The notes under the pieces are model-generated. The model saw only the letters and a list, made by a program, of their open reading frames with translations, ran no database searches and was not told the origin of the DNA. Made by a program: the position numbers and the translations under genes. A stretch of 64,000 nucleotides of DNA from RBG-16-64-13 sp963718375 (GTDB taxonomy: Bacteria; Actinomycetota; Thermoleophilia; RBG-16-64-13), in the NCBI GenBank assembly GCA_963718375.1, contig CAVQZD010000005.1:1054001-1118000 (forward strand), in the 5' to 3' direction. Below, piece after piece: positions 42,840 to 52,307 of this stretch; the first letter of the stretch is position 1, and each line of letters begins with the position of its first letter.

Positions 42840-44063
42840 ATGGCGACCAAGCCGGGTAAGGTAGAGAAGACAGCGACGCTCAAGAGCATCATCACCGACC
42901 TGCACGGCGGTTTGTCGGTGGAGGAGGCCAAGGAGCGCTTCGAGCGCGATATCGGCGACATCAGCTCCACCGAGATCGCACAATTGGAGCAGGGTCTCAT
43001 CGACGAAGGAGTGTCGCCCGACGAGATCAAGCAGTTCTGCAACGTACATGCGCTCCTGTTCCAGTCGGCCCTGGAGAAGGCCACACAAGAAGAGACGTCG
43101 CCCTCGCACCCCATCGCCCTGTTCAGGGCCGAGAACGAGGAGATAACCAAGCGGGTCGCGGCACTGCGTGAGACCGCGGCCGACCTCACCGCCCAGGGCA
43201 CCCCTGCCTGGCGTGACAAGTTGCGCGCCCAACTCACCGACCTCAAGGACGTCGAGACCCACTACTCGCGCAAGGAGAACGTCCTCTTCCCCCATCTGGA
43301 GAAGGTCGGCTTCATGGGCCCCTCCAAGGTGATGTGGGGCAAGGACAACGAGGTCCGCGACCTGCTGAGAGCGCCGCTGGCCGGGCTGGACGCGGTCACC
43401 GACTCGGCCTCGGCACATACCTATGTGGCTGAGGCACTGGACCCGTTGCTCGAAGAGATCGAGGGCATGATATTCAAAGAAGAGAACATCCTCTTCCCCA
43501 CCGCCTTGGAGAAGCTCGAGCCGGGCGTGTGGGCCGAGATCCTCAAGGAGAGCGACGAGGTAGGTTACGCCTTCATAGTGAAGCCGGCGGAGACCGACGA
43601 ACTCATACGCCACCTGCGCGAGGCTGCGCCTGAGGCGGCCTCGTACGAGGAGGGGGCTGTCGTACTGCCCTCCGGACAGCTGGGCCTGAACGAGCTGCTC
43701 TGCCTCTTCAACACCCTGCCCGTCGACCTGACCTTCGTGGACGCCGACGACCGGGTCAAGTACTTCTCCGAAGGACCCGAGCGTATCTTCCCCCGCCCGC
43801 GGTCGGTGGTGGGCCGCAATGTGCAGAACTGTCATCCACCGCAGAGCCTGGGGGTCGTGGAGAAGATCCTGAGTTCGTTCAAGGACGGCTCTCGAGACTC
43901 CTACGAGTTCTGGCTGCAGATGGGAGGCAAGTTCATCCACATCCGCTACTTCGCCGTGCGCGACGCCGGCAGGCGCTACCTGGGTTGTCTGGAGGTCAGC
44001 CAAGACCTCACCCGCCTGCGTGCGCTGGAGGGCGAGAAGCGGTTGCTCGATGAGGGCGGGTGA
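42840..44063 (+). CDS. DUF438 - hemerythrin - PAS protein
   Basis: A 407-residue soluble protein of three parts: a DUF438 domain (about 10-80, LKSIITDLHGGLSVEEAKERF in family style), a hemerythrin-like HHE four-helix domain (about 85-220, with HPIALFRAEN and HYSRKENVLFPHLE supplying di-iron His and Glu ligands), and a C-terminal PAS domain (about 290-390). Such proteins are found in anaerobes and are thought to sense O2, NO or redox state. ATG 42840 follows CGGGAGGGCC. No output domain is present. Confidence 0.9.
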   Translation: MATKPGKVEKTATLKSIITDLHGGLSVEEAKERFERDIGDISSTEIAQLEQGLIDEGVSPDEIKQFCNVHALLFQSALEKATQEETSPSHPIALFRAENEEITKRVAALRETAADLTAQGTPAWRDKLRAQLTDLKDVETHYSRKENVLFPHLEKVGFMGPSKVMWGKDNEVRDLLRAPLAGLDAVTDSASAHTYVAEALDPLLEEIEGMIFKEENILFPTALEKLEPGVWAEILKESDEVGYAFIVKPAETDELIRHLREAAPEAASYEEGAVVLPSGQLGLNELLCLFNTLPVDLTFVDADDRVKYFSEGPERIFPRPRSVVGRNVQNCHPPQSLGVVEKILSSFKDGSRDSYEFWLQMGGKFIHIRYFAVRDAGRRYLGCLEVSQDLTRLRALEGEKRLLDEGG

Positions 44064-44139
44064 AGCCTGACACTCACCGGCCGCACCGAGCCCGTGTATC
44101 CTGGTAGTAACCCAACGCAACAGCACGAGTGAGGCAGAG

Positions 44140-45997
44140 ATGGCCACAGGACCGCGCGAAGAAGACATACCGGCAGACCCGGCGCCCGAGCGTCATGACT
44201 TCCTCCGCGAATTCGTCCAACAGGACCTCGGCTCGGGCCGCGTCAGCACGGTGGTCACCCGCTTTCCTCCCGAGCCCAACGGATACCTGCACATAGGCCA
44301 CGCGAAGGCCATCTGCATCAACTTCGGCATCGCCCGCGACTTCGGCGGCCGCTGCAATCTGCGCATGGACGACACCAACCCCACCAGAGAAGACGTGGAG
44401 TACGTCGACTCCATCACCGCCGATATCAAGTGGCTCATCGCCGGCTGGGCCGACGAATACCTGGCGCTCAAGACCGCGGGCAAGACTCCGGAGAAGACCA
44501 CGGTCGGCGGTCGGGACGACTTCTATCAGGCTTCGGTGATACCCGCCGAAGTCGCGGCGGCCGGCGCCGGCAAGGAGCTCGAGCCCTTCTACGCCTCGGA
44601 CTACTTCGGCGCCATGTACGAGTTCGCGCTGCAGATGATCCGCAATGGCAAGGCCTTCGTCTGCGACCACAGTCCTGACGAAGTGGACATGATGCGCGGC
44701 GCCCCCGATAGGCCAGGCGTGCCGAGCAACTATCGCGACCGCTCTGTCGAGGAGAACCTCGACCTGTTCCAGCGCATGAAGGCCGGCGAGTTCCCCGACG
44801 GAGCCCGTACCCTGCGCGCCAAGATCGATATCACCGCACCCAACGTGTGGTTACGCGACCCGATCCTTTATCGCATCCGCCACGCCACGCATCACCAGAC
44901 CAGAGACGAGTGGTGCATCTACCCGATGTACGACTTCGCTCACGGGCTGGAGGACTACGTCGAGGGCGTCACCCACAGCCTCTGCAGCCTGGAGTTCGAG
45001 GTGCACCGCCCCCTTTACGAATGGCTGCTGGAGGCCATCGACCTGCCGCGACCCCGGCCGATCCAGCGGGAGTTCGCGCGCCTCAACGTCACCTACACGG
45101 TCATGAGCAAACGCAAGCTGCTACGGCTGGTGGAAGAAGGCCGGGTGAGCGGCTGGGACGACCCGCGCATGCCCACCCTGGCCGGCATGCGCCGCCGTGG
45201 CTACCCCGCAGAAGCGATACGCGACTTCTGCGACCGCATCGGCATCGCGAAGCGGGACAACCTAGTGCAGATCGAGTACCTGGAACATTGCGTGCGCGAG
45301 TATCTCAACCTTAGGGCGCCACGTGCCATGGCCGTACTCCGTCCGCTCAAGGTGGTCATCGAGAACTACCCCGAAGGTCAGGTGGAAGAGATCGAGGCCA
45401 TCAACAACCCTGAGGACACCAGCGCCGGCACCCGCAAGGTGCCCTTCTCCCGAGTGCTCTACATCGAGCAGGACGACTTCCGCGAAGTGCCGCCACCCAA
45501 ATACCACCGGCTCAGCCCTGGTGTCGAGGTGCGGCTGCGCTATGCCTACTTCATCACCTGCACCGGAGCGGTCAGAAGATCCGGACACGGGCGAGGTCAT
45601 CGAGGTGCGCGCCACCTACGACCCGGCGACCAAGGGCGGCGACGCCCCTGACGGGCGCAAGGTGAAGTCCACCATGCACTGGGTGTCGGCGGAGCACGCG
45701 GTGGACGCAGAGGTGCGCCTCTACGACAAGCTCTTCTCGGTCGAGGTCCCCGAAGACGTGGAGGAAGGCGAGGACTTCACCGACTCGCTGAACCCCGATT
45801 CGCTGGAGGTCCTCCGAGGCTGCAAGCTGGAGCCCAGCCTGGCCGCCATCGAGCCGGGAGCGCGCTGCCAGTTCGAACGACTGGGGTACTTCTGCGCCGA
45901 CGCCGAGGATTCGCGACCCGGGGCCCCGGTCTTCAACCGCACGGTCACTCTCAAAGACGCTTGGGCGCGGATAGCGAGCCGCGAGCCGGCAAACTAG
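44140..45997 (+). CDS. glnS: Glutamine--tRNA ligase, frameshifted near the C-terminus
   Basis: A class I GlnRS: FPPEPNGYLHIGHAKA carries HIGH, and VMSKRKL is the KMSKS equivalent. The first frame runs 44140-45651, but from about base 45574 the homologous sequence continues in the +1 frame (EDPDTGEVIEVRATYDP, HWVSAEHAV, RLYDKLFSV, PVFNRTV) to the stop at 45997. One extra base, or two missing ones, at 45571-45577 (GTCAGAAGAT) explains it. No slippery sequence is seen, so a sequencing or assembly error or a recent mutation is likelier than programmed shifting. Residues about 105-160 form an insert absent from E. coli GlnRS. Confidence 0.88.
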
Positions 45998-46079
45998 GCG
46001 TACTATCCGTGGAACGCGGTATAGTATCAGTCCCCGGCGTCACCAATGGGCTTCAGCGATGCTAAACTTGCTGGCGCTT

Positions 46080-46153
46080 TGCCCGGTGGTGTAACGGCAG
46101 CACGACTGGCTCTGGACCAGTTAGCCGAGGTTCGAATCCTCGCCGGGCAGCCA
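46080..46153 (+). tRNA. tRNA-Gln (anticodon CTG)
   Basis: A 74-base cloverleaf: acceptor TGCCCGG/CCGGGCA, D arm, anticodon stem ACTGG/CCAGT around loop CTCTGGA (anticodon CTG, reads CAG), T arm CGAGG-TTCGAAT-CCTCG, discriminator G and an encoded CCA. It lies about 80 bases after glnS. Confidence 0.93.
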
Positions 46154-46157
46154 TCAA

Positions 46158-46230
46158 GGCCCGTTCGTCTAGCGGTTAGGACATCGCCCTCTCAAGGCGG
46201 AGATCACCGGTTCAAATCCGGTACGGGCCA
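46158..46230 (+). tRNA. tRNA-Glu (anticodon CTC)
   Basis: A 73-base cloverleaf four bases after tRNA-Gln: acceptor GGCCCGT/ACGGGCC, anticodon stem TCGCC/GGCGG around loop CTCTCAA (anticodon CTC, reads GAG), T arm ACCGG-TTCAAAT-CCGGT, discriminator A. The 3' CCA is not encoded (CCT follows), unlike its neighbour, so it needs CCA addition. Confidence 0.92.
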
Positions 46231-46331
46231 CCTCCCTGTCCCAGGCACCCTTGCGCCCTCCCATACGTCATTAGCCCTATATACTAGTCGCGGTGTGCCG
46301 TCCCCGGATTATTCCAGGACGCATAGGAGAT

Positions 46332-47666
46332 ATGCCCGAGTACTACAGGAATCAGTATCGCTCCACTCCTTCACGGCGTGTCGACGGGCCGGTCAGCATG
46401 TACCCCACTCAGGCTCGCACGAAGCGGCTCGCGATGATGGTCACCGTCCTCGTGACGACAGCCATACTCGTCCTGGGTGGCTTGGCGGCCCTGGTATGGG
46501 GGGTCACAAGCCTGCTGCGAGGAGACTCCGGAACAGAGCAGAGCAACAGCCAGACGGCCAACGACGGGGCTGGTGGGGCAGAGACAACGGCATCACTCCA
46601 GGGAACATCTGCCCCCGGTACGGCAGACGACCTCGCGGCGACGACCGACGACGAGATCCCACCCCTGGTCGACCTGGCCACCTTCCGCGACGCCGCCTAC
46701 GTCCCCATAAAGGCCGTGCACGTCACCTCCAACAAGACTACCGACAAGGAGTCCATGGGTAGGATCATGGACATCATCGATAGCACGCCGCTCAACGCCA
46801 TGGTCGTGGCAGTGAAGGACGACAACGGCCGGGTCGCTTTCGATTCAGCGGCGCCAATGGCGGTCGCCAACAACACGGTCAACCCCATCATCTGGGGCGG
46901 AGATATCGATGGTCTGCTCAGCACGCTGGCGCAGCGCAAGATCGTCCCCATCGCCCGCATCGTCTGCTTCAAGGACGACCAAATGGCGGTGAACCGGCCT
47001 GACCTTGCCATCTTGGACAAGAACACGGGGCAGCCTTGGAAGGACTACCAAGGTCATACCTACCTCAACCCCTACAGTCACGAGGCCTGGGAGTACATCG
47101 TCGAGGTGGCCGAAGACGCTGCCAGGCGCGGGTTCAGAGAGATCCAATTCGACTACGTCCGCTTCCCCGCCGGTCAGGATGGAGACCTGACCACGACCAC
47201 ATATCCGGGCAAGTACGGCGAGAAGATGGACGCGATAGCCGACTTCTTGGCCTACGCGCGACCGCGTCTCGAGGCCCTTGGCGTGTGGGTGTCGGCGGAC
47301 GTCTTCGGCTACGTGGTGGATACAGGACTAGTCAAGGGCATCGGGCAAGATCTGACGATGATGTGCCGCAATATCGACCTCATCTGCCCCATGGTCTACC
47401 CCGATCATTATGAGCTGGGGGCCTACGGCATAGAGTACCCGCCCTCAGAGCCCTACGAACTCGTGAAGAGCGCCTTGGCGAAGACACCAGGCTGGGTGGA
47501 AGGCACCGGAGCGAAGTGTCGCCCCTGGCTGCAGGCTCACGACGATGTCCTGTCGCGAGGGATCGACTACACCCCAGCCATGGTCGAGCAACAGATCAAA
47601 GCCGCGGCCGAGCTGGGCTTCGACGAGTACATGCTCTGGGGCGGCTATCCTGAGGTGAGTATCTAG
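46332..47666 (+). CDS. Putative glycoside hydrolase (DUF4015/GHL13), membrane-anchored
   Basis: A 444-residue protein: a short basic cytoplasmic part, one membrane helix (about residues 36-58), a Ser/Thr/Gly-rich linker (about 62-105), then a TIM-barrel-like DUF4015 domain. Family motifs include IQFDYVRFP (Asp as likely catalytic acid), VSADVFGYV and LICPMVYPDHY. Members are predicted sugar hydrolases of the cell surface; the substrate is unknown. ATG 46332 follows ATAGGAG. The surface-sugar genes at 48712-51785 make a polysaccharide role plausible. Confidence 0.85.
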   Translation: MPEYYRNQYRSTPSRRVDGPVSMYPTQARTKRLAMMVTVLVTTAILVLGGLAALVWGVTSLLRGDSGTEQSNSQTANDGAGGAETTASLQGTSAPGTADDLAATTDDEIPPLVDLATFRDAAYVPIKAVHVTSNKTTDKESMGRIMDIIDSTPLNAMVVAVKDDNGRVAFDSAAPMAVANNTVNPIIWGGDIDGLLSTLAQRKIVPIARIVCFKDDQMAVNRPDLAILDKNTGQPWKDYQGHTYLNPYSHEAWEYIVEVAEDAARRGFREIQFDYVRFPAGQDGDLTTTTYPGKYGEKMDAIADFLAYARPRLEALGVWVSADVFGYVVDTGLVKGIGQDLTMMCRNIDLICPMVYPDHYELGAYGIEYPPSEPYELVKSALAKTPGWVEGTGAKCRPWLQAHDDVLSRGIDYTPAMVEQQIKAAAELGFDEYMLWGGYPEVSI

Positions 47667-47696
47667 CGACCCGTTACCAGGAGCTTCAGGCGGCGA

Positions 47697-48605
47697 TCAC
47701 GGGGGACACTTGGCGCAGACCGACCGGAACTGCATGGTGCTCAGATAGCGGTCGCCTCTGTCGGGCAGTAGCACCACGACAGTGCCGTGATCGATCGTCT
47801 TGGCGACGCGTAGCGCGACGGCCATCGCGGCGCCTGCCGAGGTGCCGACGAATAGGCCCTCCCTCGTAGCGAGAAGCCTTGTGGTGTCAAAGGCCTCGCC
47901 GTCTTCGACCATCTCTTTGAGGTCCAACTGCTCTGGGTCGTAGATCCCCGGAACCATGGATTCAGTCATGTTCTTCAAGCCCTGGATAGTATGGCCCGTC
48001 ACCGGCTCCACACCGACTATCCTCACGCCAGGCTTGACCGACTTCAGATACGTGCCTACGCCCATCAGCGTCCCGGTGGTGCCCATGCCAGCGACGAAGT
48101 AGTCGACCTCCCCGTCGGTCTGCTCGTAGATCTCAGGCCCAGTGGTCTCGAAGTGGGCGAGCGCGTTGGCAGGGTTGTCATACTGATTAGGCATGAAGTA
48201 CTTGCCCGGCTGGGCTTCCATCAGGGCCTGGGCTGCACGAATGGCGCCGTCGATATTGTCCTTTGCAGGCGTGGACACAACATGGGTGCCGAAGCCCTCC
48301 AAGATGAGCCGCCTCTCTGCGCTGACACACTCGGGCATGCACAGTTGTACCTCATAGCCCTTGGCCGCCCCGATCATCGCTATAGCGATGCCGGTGTTGC
48401 CGGAGGTCGGCTCCAGTATCACTTTGTCCTTGGTGAGCTCACCACTCTCTTCGGCCTTCTCGATCATGCGCAGGGCCGGACGGTCCTTGACCGAGCCCCC
48501 GGGATTGCAGCCCTCCAGCTTGCAGAGGACCTTCGCCCGCGGGTTCGGGTTAAGGTTGGCGAGCTCCACCAGCGGCGTGTTGCCTATGGACTGCAGAAGG
48601 TTCAT
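47697..48605 (-). CDS. cysK: Cysteine synthase (O-acetylserine sulfhydrylase type)
   Basis: A 302-residue PLP enzyme that makes cysteine from an activated serine and sulfide. The PLP lysine is in GGSVKDRPA (near residue 44), PTSGNTG (near 72) binds the substrate and GTTGTLMG the PLP phosphate. The ATG at 48605 (MNLLQSIGNTPLVEL) is the normal family start. The C-terminus ends in a CxxC pair (CAKCPP), unusual for CysK. No serine acetyltransferase gene is in the window. Confidence 0.92.
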   Translation of the reverse strand: MNLLQSIGNTPLVELANLNPNPRAKVLCKLEGCNPGGSVKDRPALRMIEKAEESGELTKDKVILEPTSGNTGIAIAMIGAAKGYEVQLCMPECVSAERRLILEGFGTHVVSTPAKDNIDGAIRAAQALMEAQPGKYFMPNQYDNPANALAHFETTGPEIYEQTDGEVDYFVAGMGTTGTLMGVGTYLKSVKPGVRIVGVEPVTGHTIQGLKNMTESMVPGIYDPEQLDLKEMVEDGEAFDTTRLLATREGLFVGTSAGAAMAVALRVAKTIDHGTVVVLLPDRGDRYLSTMQFRSVCAKCPP

Positions 48606-48711
48606 ACGAACAAAGAATACCTTCCCGCACCCTCCACTACGAGAACGAGACGCGTCTGCGTCCGTGCCGGCTCTACTGGCGCCGGTTGCCTCGCTCGCAT
48701 ACAATGGCCCC

Positions 48712-49668
48712 GTGGACGACCAAGTGGCAACGCTAACCGAAGCCCGCGAAGCTCCGGAGTCGCGCGAGCGGTTCCCCCGACTGTGCGTCTACACCTCTCT
48801 CCTCGGCGGCTACGAGGTGCTGAACGAGCAACCGGTGGCCGGGGAGTCTGAGATCCCCTTCATCTGTTTCACGGACGACCCCGAGCAGCGGAGCGAGACT
48901 TGGCAGTTGCGCGTGGTGTCGCCGCTCTTCGCACTGGACGCCGCCCGCAGCCAACGGGATTTCAAGCTGCGCCCTCACGTCCACCTGCCCGAGTACGACC
49001 TCTCCCTGTACATAGACAACGCAGTCATCCTGACCAAGCCGCCGGAACAGGTCTTTGACCGCTATCACCCGAAGACCGGCTTCGCCCTCGCCAAACACAG
49101 CTTCCGTGAGTCGGTACTGGCCGAGTTCATGGAAGTGATCAGGCGAGGCTACGACGACCCGAACCGCGTCTTCGAGCAGCTGAACCACTACACACTGAGC
49201 TGCCCTGAAGTCCTGGAAGAACGTCCCTACTGGGGCGGGATCGAGCTGCGCGACCATCGAGATCCCAGCGTGCGCGCCATGCTCAACATCTGGTACGCGA
49301 ACGTCCTTAGGTACTCGCGGCGTGACCAGCTGTCGCTGAACGCGGCCTTCCTGCAATCCGGGCTGGTGCCGGACTTGATGGACATAGAGAACTACAACTC
49401 GTGGTTTCACACCTGGCCGCACGCGGCGGGACGTGACCGAGAGAAGGGCACTCTGACGCCCTCGGTCTCTTTCAGCCCCCCGGTCGCCCTCGTCCACCAG
49501 CTCCAGCAGCAAGTCACCGACGTCCAGAAGCAGCGCGAGGATATCCTGGCGAGCGAGTCCTGGCAGGTGGGCAAGTGGCTCACTGACAGCGCGAAACGCC
49601 ATCCGCTGGTCATGGGCCCCATCTTGAGGACGTTCAAGCGACTGTCGCAGAGCAGAAGGCAGAGCTGA
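48712..49668 (+). CDS. DUF616-type glycosyltransferase
   Basis: A 318-residue protein of the DUF616 group, related to glycosyltransferases. The N-terminal CVYTSLLGGYEVLNEQP, then FICFTDDPE, FKLRPHVHLPEYDLSLYIDN (quoted as FKLRPHVHLPEY and SLYIDN) with a probable metal- and sugar-nucleotide-binding Asp, and a C-terminal coiled-coil tail (about 255-290). Start is GTG 48712; no ATG fits. The O-antigen-ligase-like gene follows 20 bases later, so both may act on a surface glycan. Confidence 0.8.
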   Translation: MDDQVATLTEAREAPESRERFPRLCVYTSLLGGYEVLNEQPVAGESEIPFICFTDDPEQRSETWQLRVVSPLFALDAARSQRDFKLRPHVHLPEYDLSLYIDNAVILTKPPEQVFDRYHPKTGFALAKHSFRESVLAEFMEVIRRGYDDPNRVFEQLNHYTLSCPEVLEERPYWGGIELRDHRDPSVRAMLNIWYANVLRYSRRDQLSLNAAFLQSGLVPDLMDIENYNSWFHTWPHAAGRDREKGTLTPSVSFSPPVALVHQLQQQVTDVQKQREDILASESWQVGKWLTDSAKRHPLVMGPILRTFKRLSQSRRQS

Positions 49669-49688
49669 CGCCGCAAGGAGGGCAGGTT

Positions 49689-51785
49689 TTGACCCAGACC
49701 AGCATCGCCCGCCGGATCGCCTGGTGGTCACTCCTTGCCATGGTGTTCTTGGTGCCCATCGTCATGAGCGACTTCGCCTTGCCGGGCATGCAGGGACATC
49801 TGGCCTTCAGCTCCGTCGAGATGGTCAAGCTCTCTCTCCTCATGATCCTGACTTTGATCGGGCTGGGCGCCTGGGCGATCGACCTGCTGCGCAAGGGCGG
49901 ACACATCCGCCATTCTTCTGTCAGCTGGCTCGTGCTGGCCTGGTTGATATGGGTGGGTGTGACTACTTTCACGTCCGTGCACTGGCCCACGGCTCTCTTG
50001 GGCACTCAGGGACGCTACGAAGGTCTCATCACTTTCGTCACCTACGCAGCCGTGTACTTTCTAGCCCTCCAGTTCGTAGACGAGAAGGGGCGTGTTCTGC
50101 GCCTAGCTATCGTCTTGATCTGCTCCAGTGCCGTGGTCTCGATCTACGGGCTACTGACCTACGCGGGTGTCGGTGCAGTCGCAGAGTACTTTTCTAATCA
50201 GGCCGTCTTCAGAGTACCGAACGTTCGGGTCTTCTCGTCACTCGGTCATCCGAACGTTCTCGCAGGCTTCCTCATATTCTCCCTGACCATCTCGCTTGCA
50301 CTCGCCCTTCAAGAGCGCCGGACCCTACTGCGCCTTGCATACTGGGGGAGTGCGGGGCTGAGCTCCCTGACTCTCCTTCTCACGTTCTCAAGGGGTGCAT
50401 GGATAGCCGGGTCTATGGCTATCTTGCTGCTGGCCATAATCACCTGGCGGCAACGAGTGAAGCTACGACGTGTCGATCTCGCGCCAATTGCGCTGTTCAT
50501 CGCCGCTTTCGTCGGACTCGCCGCGCGCAGCCTATCCAGCGCCAGCAAGGTAACCGACTTTGCCGAACGCCTCGCCTCCATATTCGCCCCCAGCGAAGAC
50601 AGTAGCGCGAGCGCTCGCATCGAGATCTGGCGCGCGGCCGTCAGGGCGGTCAAAGATCGGCCGCTCTTAGGCTGGGGTCCCGACACCTTCGGTATGGTAT
50701 CCCCCAGGTACGAAACACTCGAGTACCAGAGGCTTGCCGGGTCCATGGTCGCCGACAACGCCCACAACCATTACTTGCAGCTGGCAGCCGGTGTGGGCAT
50801 TCTGGGAGCAGCGATGTTCATAGCGCTGTGGGTGTGGGCGCTCCTCAAGTCTTCGAAGACCGTGTTTGCTCGCGATGGCGGAGCGGGTCTGTTAACAGGA
50901 TCCTTCTGGGCAGCTGCGATCGGATACCTCGTGCACCTGGTATTCAACATCTCGGTGCCGGGCACTACCTTTCTCCTGTGGATAGCCCTCGCGGTAATCC
51001 TGGCTCCCTCGTCTCGGAGTGTGATAGTCCGTCCTCGTCGTTTCGGCGCCACTATCGCTGTCGGTATCGCGCTATTGGCCATACTCGGGATCGCGGGCCA
51101 ATCGGTAGCACTAGCCGCGGATAGGGACTACGTTATCGCGGCCGAAGACATGTCGCAGTCCTCTCTCGATCAGCGTGTGGTTGCCGCCAAGCGAGCTGTG
51201 TCCCTGAATCCTCTGGTACCCACCTATCGGAGCGCTCTCGCTGCACTGAGTGCCGAGCGCATGAGAGCCGACGCGGCGGCGCTCGAGCAAGCTCAGCGGG
51301 ACGGCGAGGACACAGGTGCATATGCGGAAGCCTTGGCCCAGAGCTTCGCGCAGGCAGAATCGGACTACCAGGACGCGATTGCCTCCACCCCCAACGACCT
51401 CGCAAACTATGTCAACTTGGCCGCGATCTATAACCTTGCAGGAGCGAGCCTGGATCCCGACTACTACCAACGTGCAGTCGAGACTGTGAACCGGGGCCTG
51501 GAGGTCAGGCCTTTGAGCGTTGAGCTCCGCCAACGGCTGGCGGATACATACGTCGCCACGGGACGCGCTGAACAGGCTATCGAGGTGCTCGAATACTGTC
51601 TGCAGCTCAGACCGAGCCAGCAGAGCGCGCTGACTCTTGCGAAGGTGTATCAGGAGGCCGGAATGAGTGAAGAGGCCTTGTCAGTGCTCCGGTCGTTCCG
51701 CGAGCGCTATGCAGCCGACGCCAGGGTCCCTCGGCTGGATGCAGCCATCCGGGCACTGGAAGCGGGTCAGGCCCTGCCCGATTGA
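49689..51785 (+). CDS. O-antigen ligase/polymerase-like membrane protein with TPR tail
   Basis: A 698-residue protein with about eleven or twelve membrane helices and a central Wzy_C/WaaL-type loop (GWGPDTFGMV, then NAHNHYLQLAAGVG with the conserved His). A soluble C-terminal region (about 480-698) consists of TPR-like helical repeats. Such proteins polymerise or transfer glycan chains outside the membrane. Start is TTG 49689 after AAGGAGGGCAGG. In a monoderm the product may be a wall or teichoic-type polysaccharide rather than an LPS antigen. Confidence 0.85.
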   Translation: MTQTSIARRIAWWSLLAMVFLVPIVMSDFALPGMQGHLAFSSVEMVKLSLLMILTLIGLGAWAIDLLRKGGHIRHSSVSWLVLAWLIWVGVTTFTSVHWPTALLGTQGRYEGLITFVTYAAVYFLALQFVDEKGRVLRLAIVLICSSAVVSIYGLLTYAGVGAVAEYFSNQAVFRVPNVRVFSSLGHPNVLAGFLIFSLTISLALALQERRTLLRLAYWGSAGLSSLTLLLTFSRGAWIAGSMAILLLAIITWRQRVKLRRVDLAPIALFIAAFVGLAARSLSSASKVTDFAERLASIFAPSEDSSASARIEIWRAAVRAVKDRPLLGWGPDTFGMVSPRYETLEYQRLAGSMVADNAHNHYLQLAAGVGILGAAMFIALWVWALLKSSKTVFARDGGAGLLTGSFWAAAIGYLVHLVFNISVPGTTFLLWIALAVILAPSSRSVIVRPRRFGATIAVGIALLAILGIAGQSVALAADRDYVIAAEDMSQSSLDQRVVAAKRAVSLNPLVPTYRSALAALSAERMRADAAALEQAQRDGEDTGAYAEALAQSFAQAESDYQDAIASTPNDLANYVNLAAIYNLAGASLDPDYYQRAVETVNRGLEVRPLSVELRQRLADTYVATGRAEQAIEVLEYCLQLRPSQQSALTLAKVYQEAGMSEEALSVLRSFRERYAADARVPRLDAAIRALEAGQALPD

Positions 51786-51887
51786 AGTGCGCACTCGGAA
51801 CAGTGCTAAGCCGCCTGAGGATGTTCACAGACGGGGTCCTTCTGGGTATCCATCGCTCAGATATCCAGTCGAACGAAGGTGGTGACT

Positions 51888-52307
51888 ATGAACTCGCGCG
51901 TCTCGCAAAGCCGTCCTCGCTCAACAGCAAGGACCGTCGCGCTGCTCTCACTCGGCGCTCTCATTCTCGTTTTCGCCCTGGTGTTCGCCGGCTGTGGCAG
52001 CACTACTGATACCACGTCCCCTGGGGACACTACCGGGGCGACCGACCCGGGTGCCACTGGAGACGTCCAGGTCGTCATGCGCAACACCGCCTATGATCCC
52101 GCGACGGTGACCATCAACGCAGGCGACACCGTCACCTGGGTCAACGAAGACGCTCCCAAGCATGACGTCGTGGGCGATAGCGGTGAGTTCCAGAGCAACC
52201 TACTCGACTTGGGGCAGGCCTATAGTTTCACCTTCACCCAGGCCGGCACCTACCGTTACCACTGCAGCGTCCACTCGGGGATGAAGGGCACGGTCATCGT
52301 TCAGTAG
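51888..52307 (+). CDS. Cupredoxin (plastocyanin-like) lipoprotein
   Basis: A 139-residue exported type-1 copper protein. A signal peptide with FAGC lipobox (Cys36) is followed by a Thr/Gly/Asp-rich linker and a cupredoxin domain. The copper ligands are all present: His92, Cys126, His129 and Met132 (in YHCSVHSGMKG). It should carry single electrons at the outer membrane face. ATG 51888 lies five bases after AAGGTGG. Its stop overlaps that of the convergent reductase-like gene. Confidence 0.92.
   Translation: MNSRVSQSRPRSTARTVALLSLGALILVFALVFAGCGSTTDTTSPGDTTGATDPGATGDVQVVMRNTAYDPATVTINAGDTVTWVNEDAPKHDVVGDSGEFQSNLLDLGQAYSFTFTQAGTYRYHCSVHSGMKGTVIVQ

Noticed and set aside
42744..44168. A 474-residue open frame on the minus strand
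   Set aside because: It lies opposite the DUF438/hemerythrin/PAS gene, has no family motif or ribosome-binding site, and is the usual GC-rich antisense shadow.
45571..45580. Programmed frameshifting in glnS
   Set aside because: No slippery sequence, internal Shine-Dalgarno or downstream structure is evident at the shift; GTCAGAAGAT is not a known shift site.
48733..49731. Long minus-strand frame opposite the DUF616 and O-antigen-ligase genes
   Set aside because: No motif, no start context, and it overlaps two well-supported genes on the other strand.
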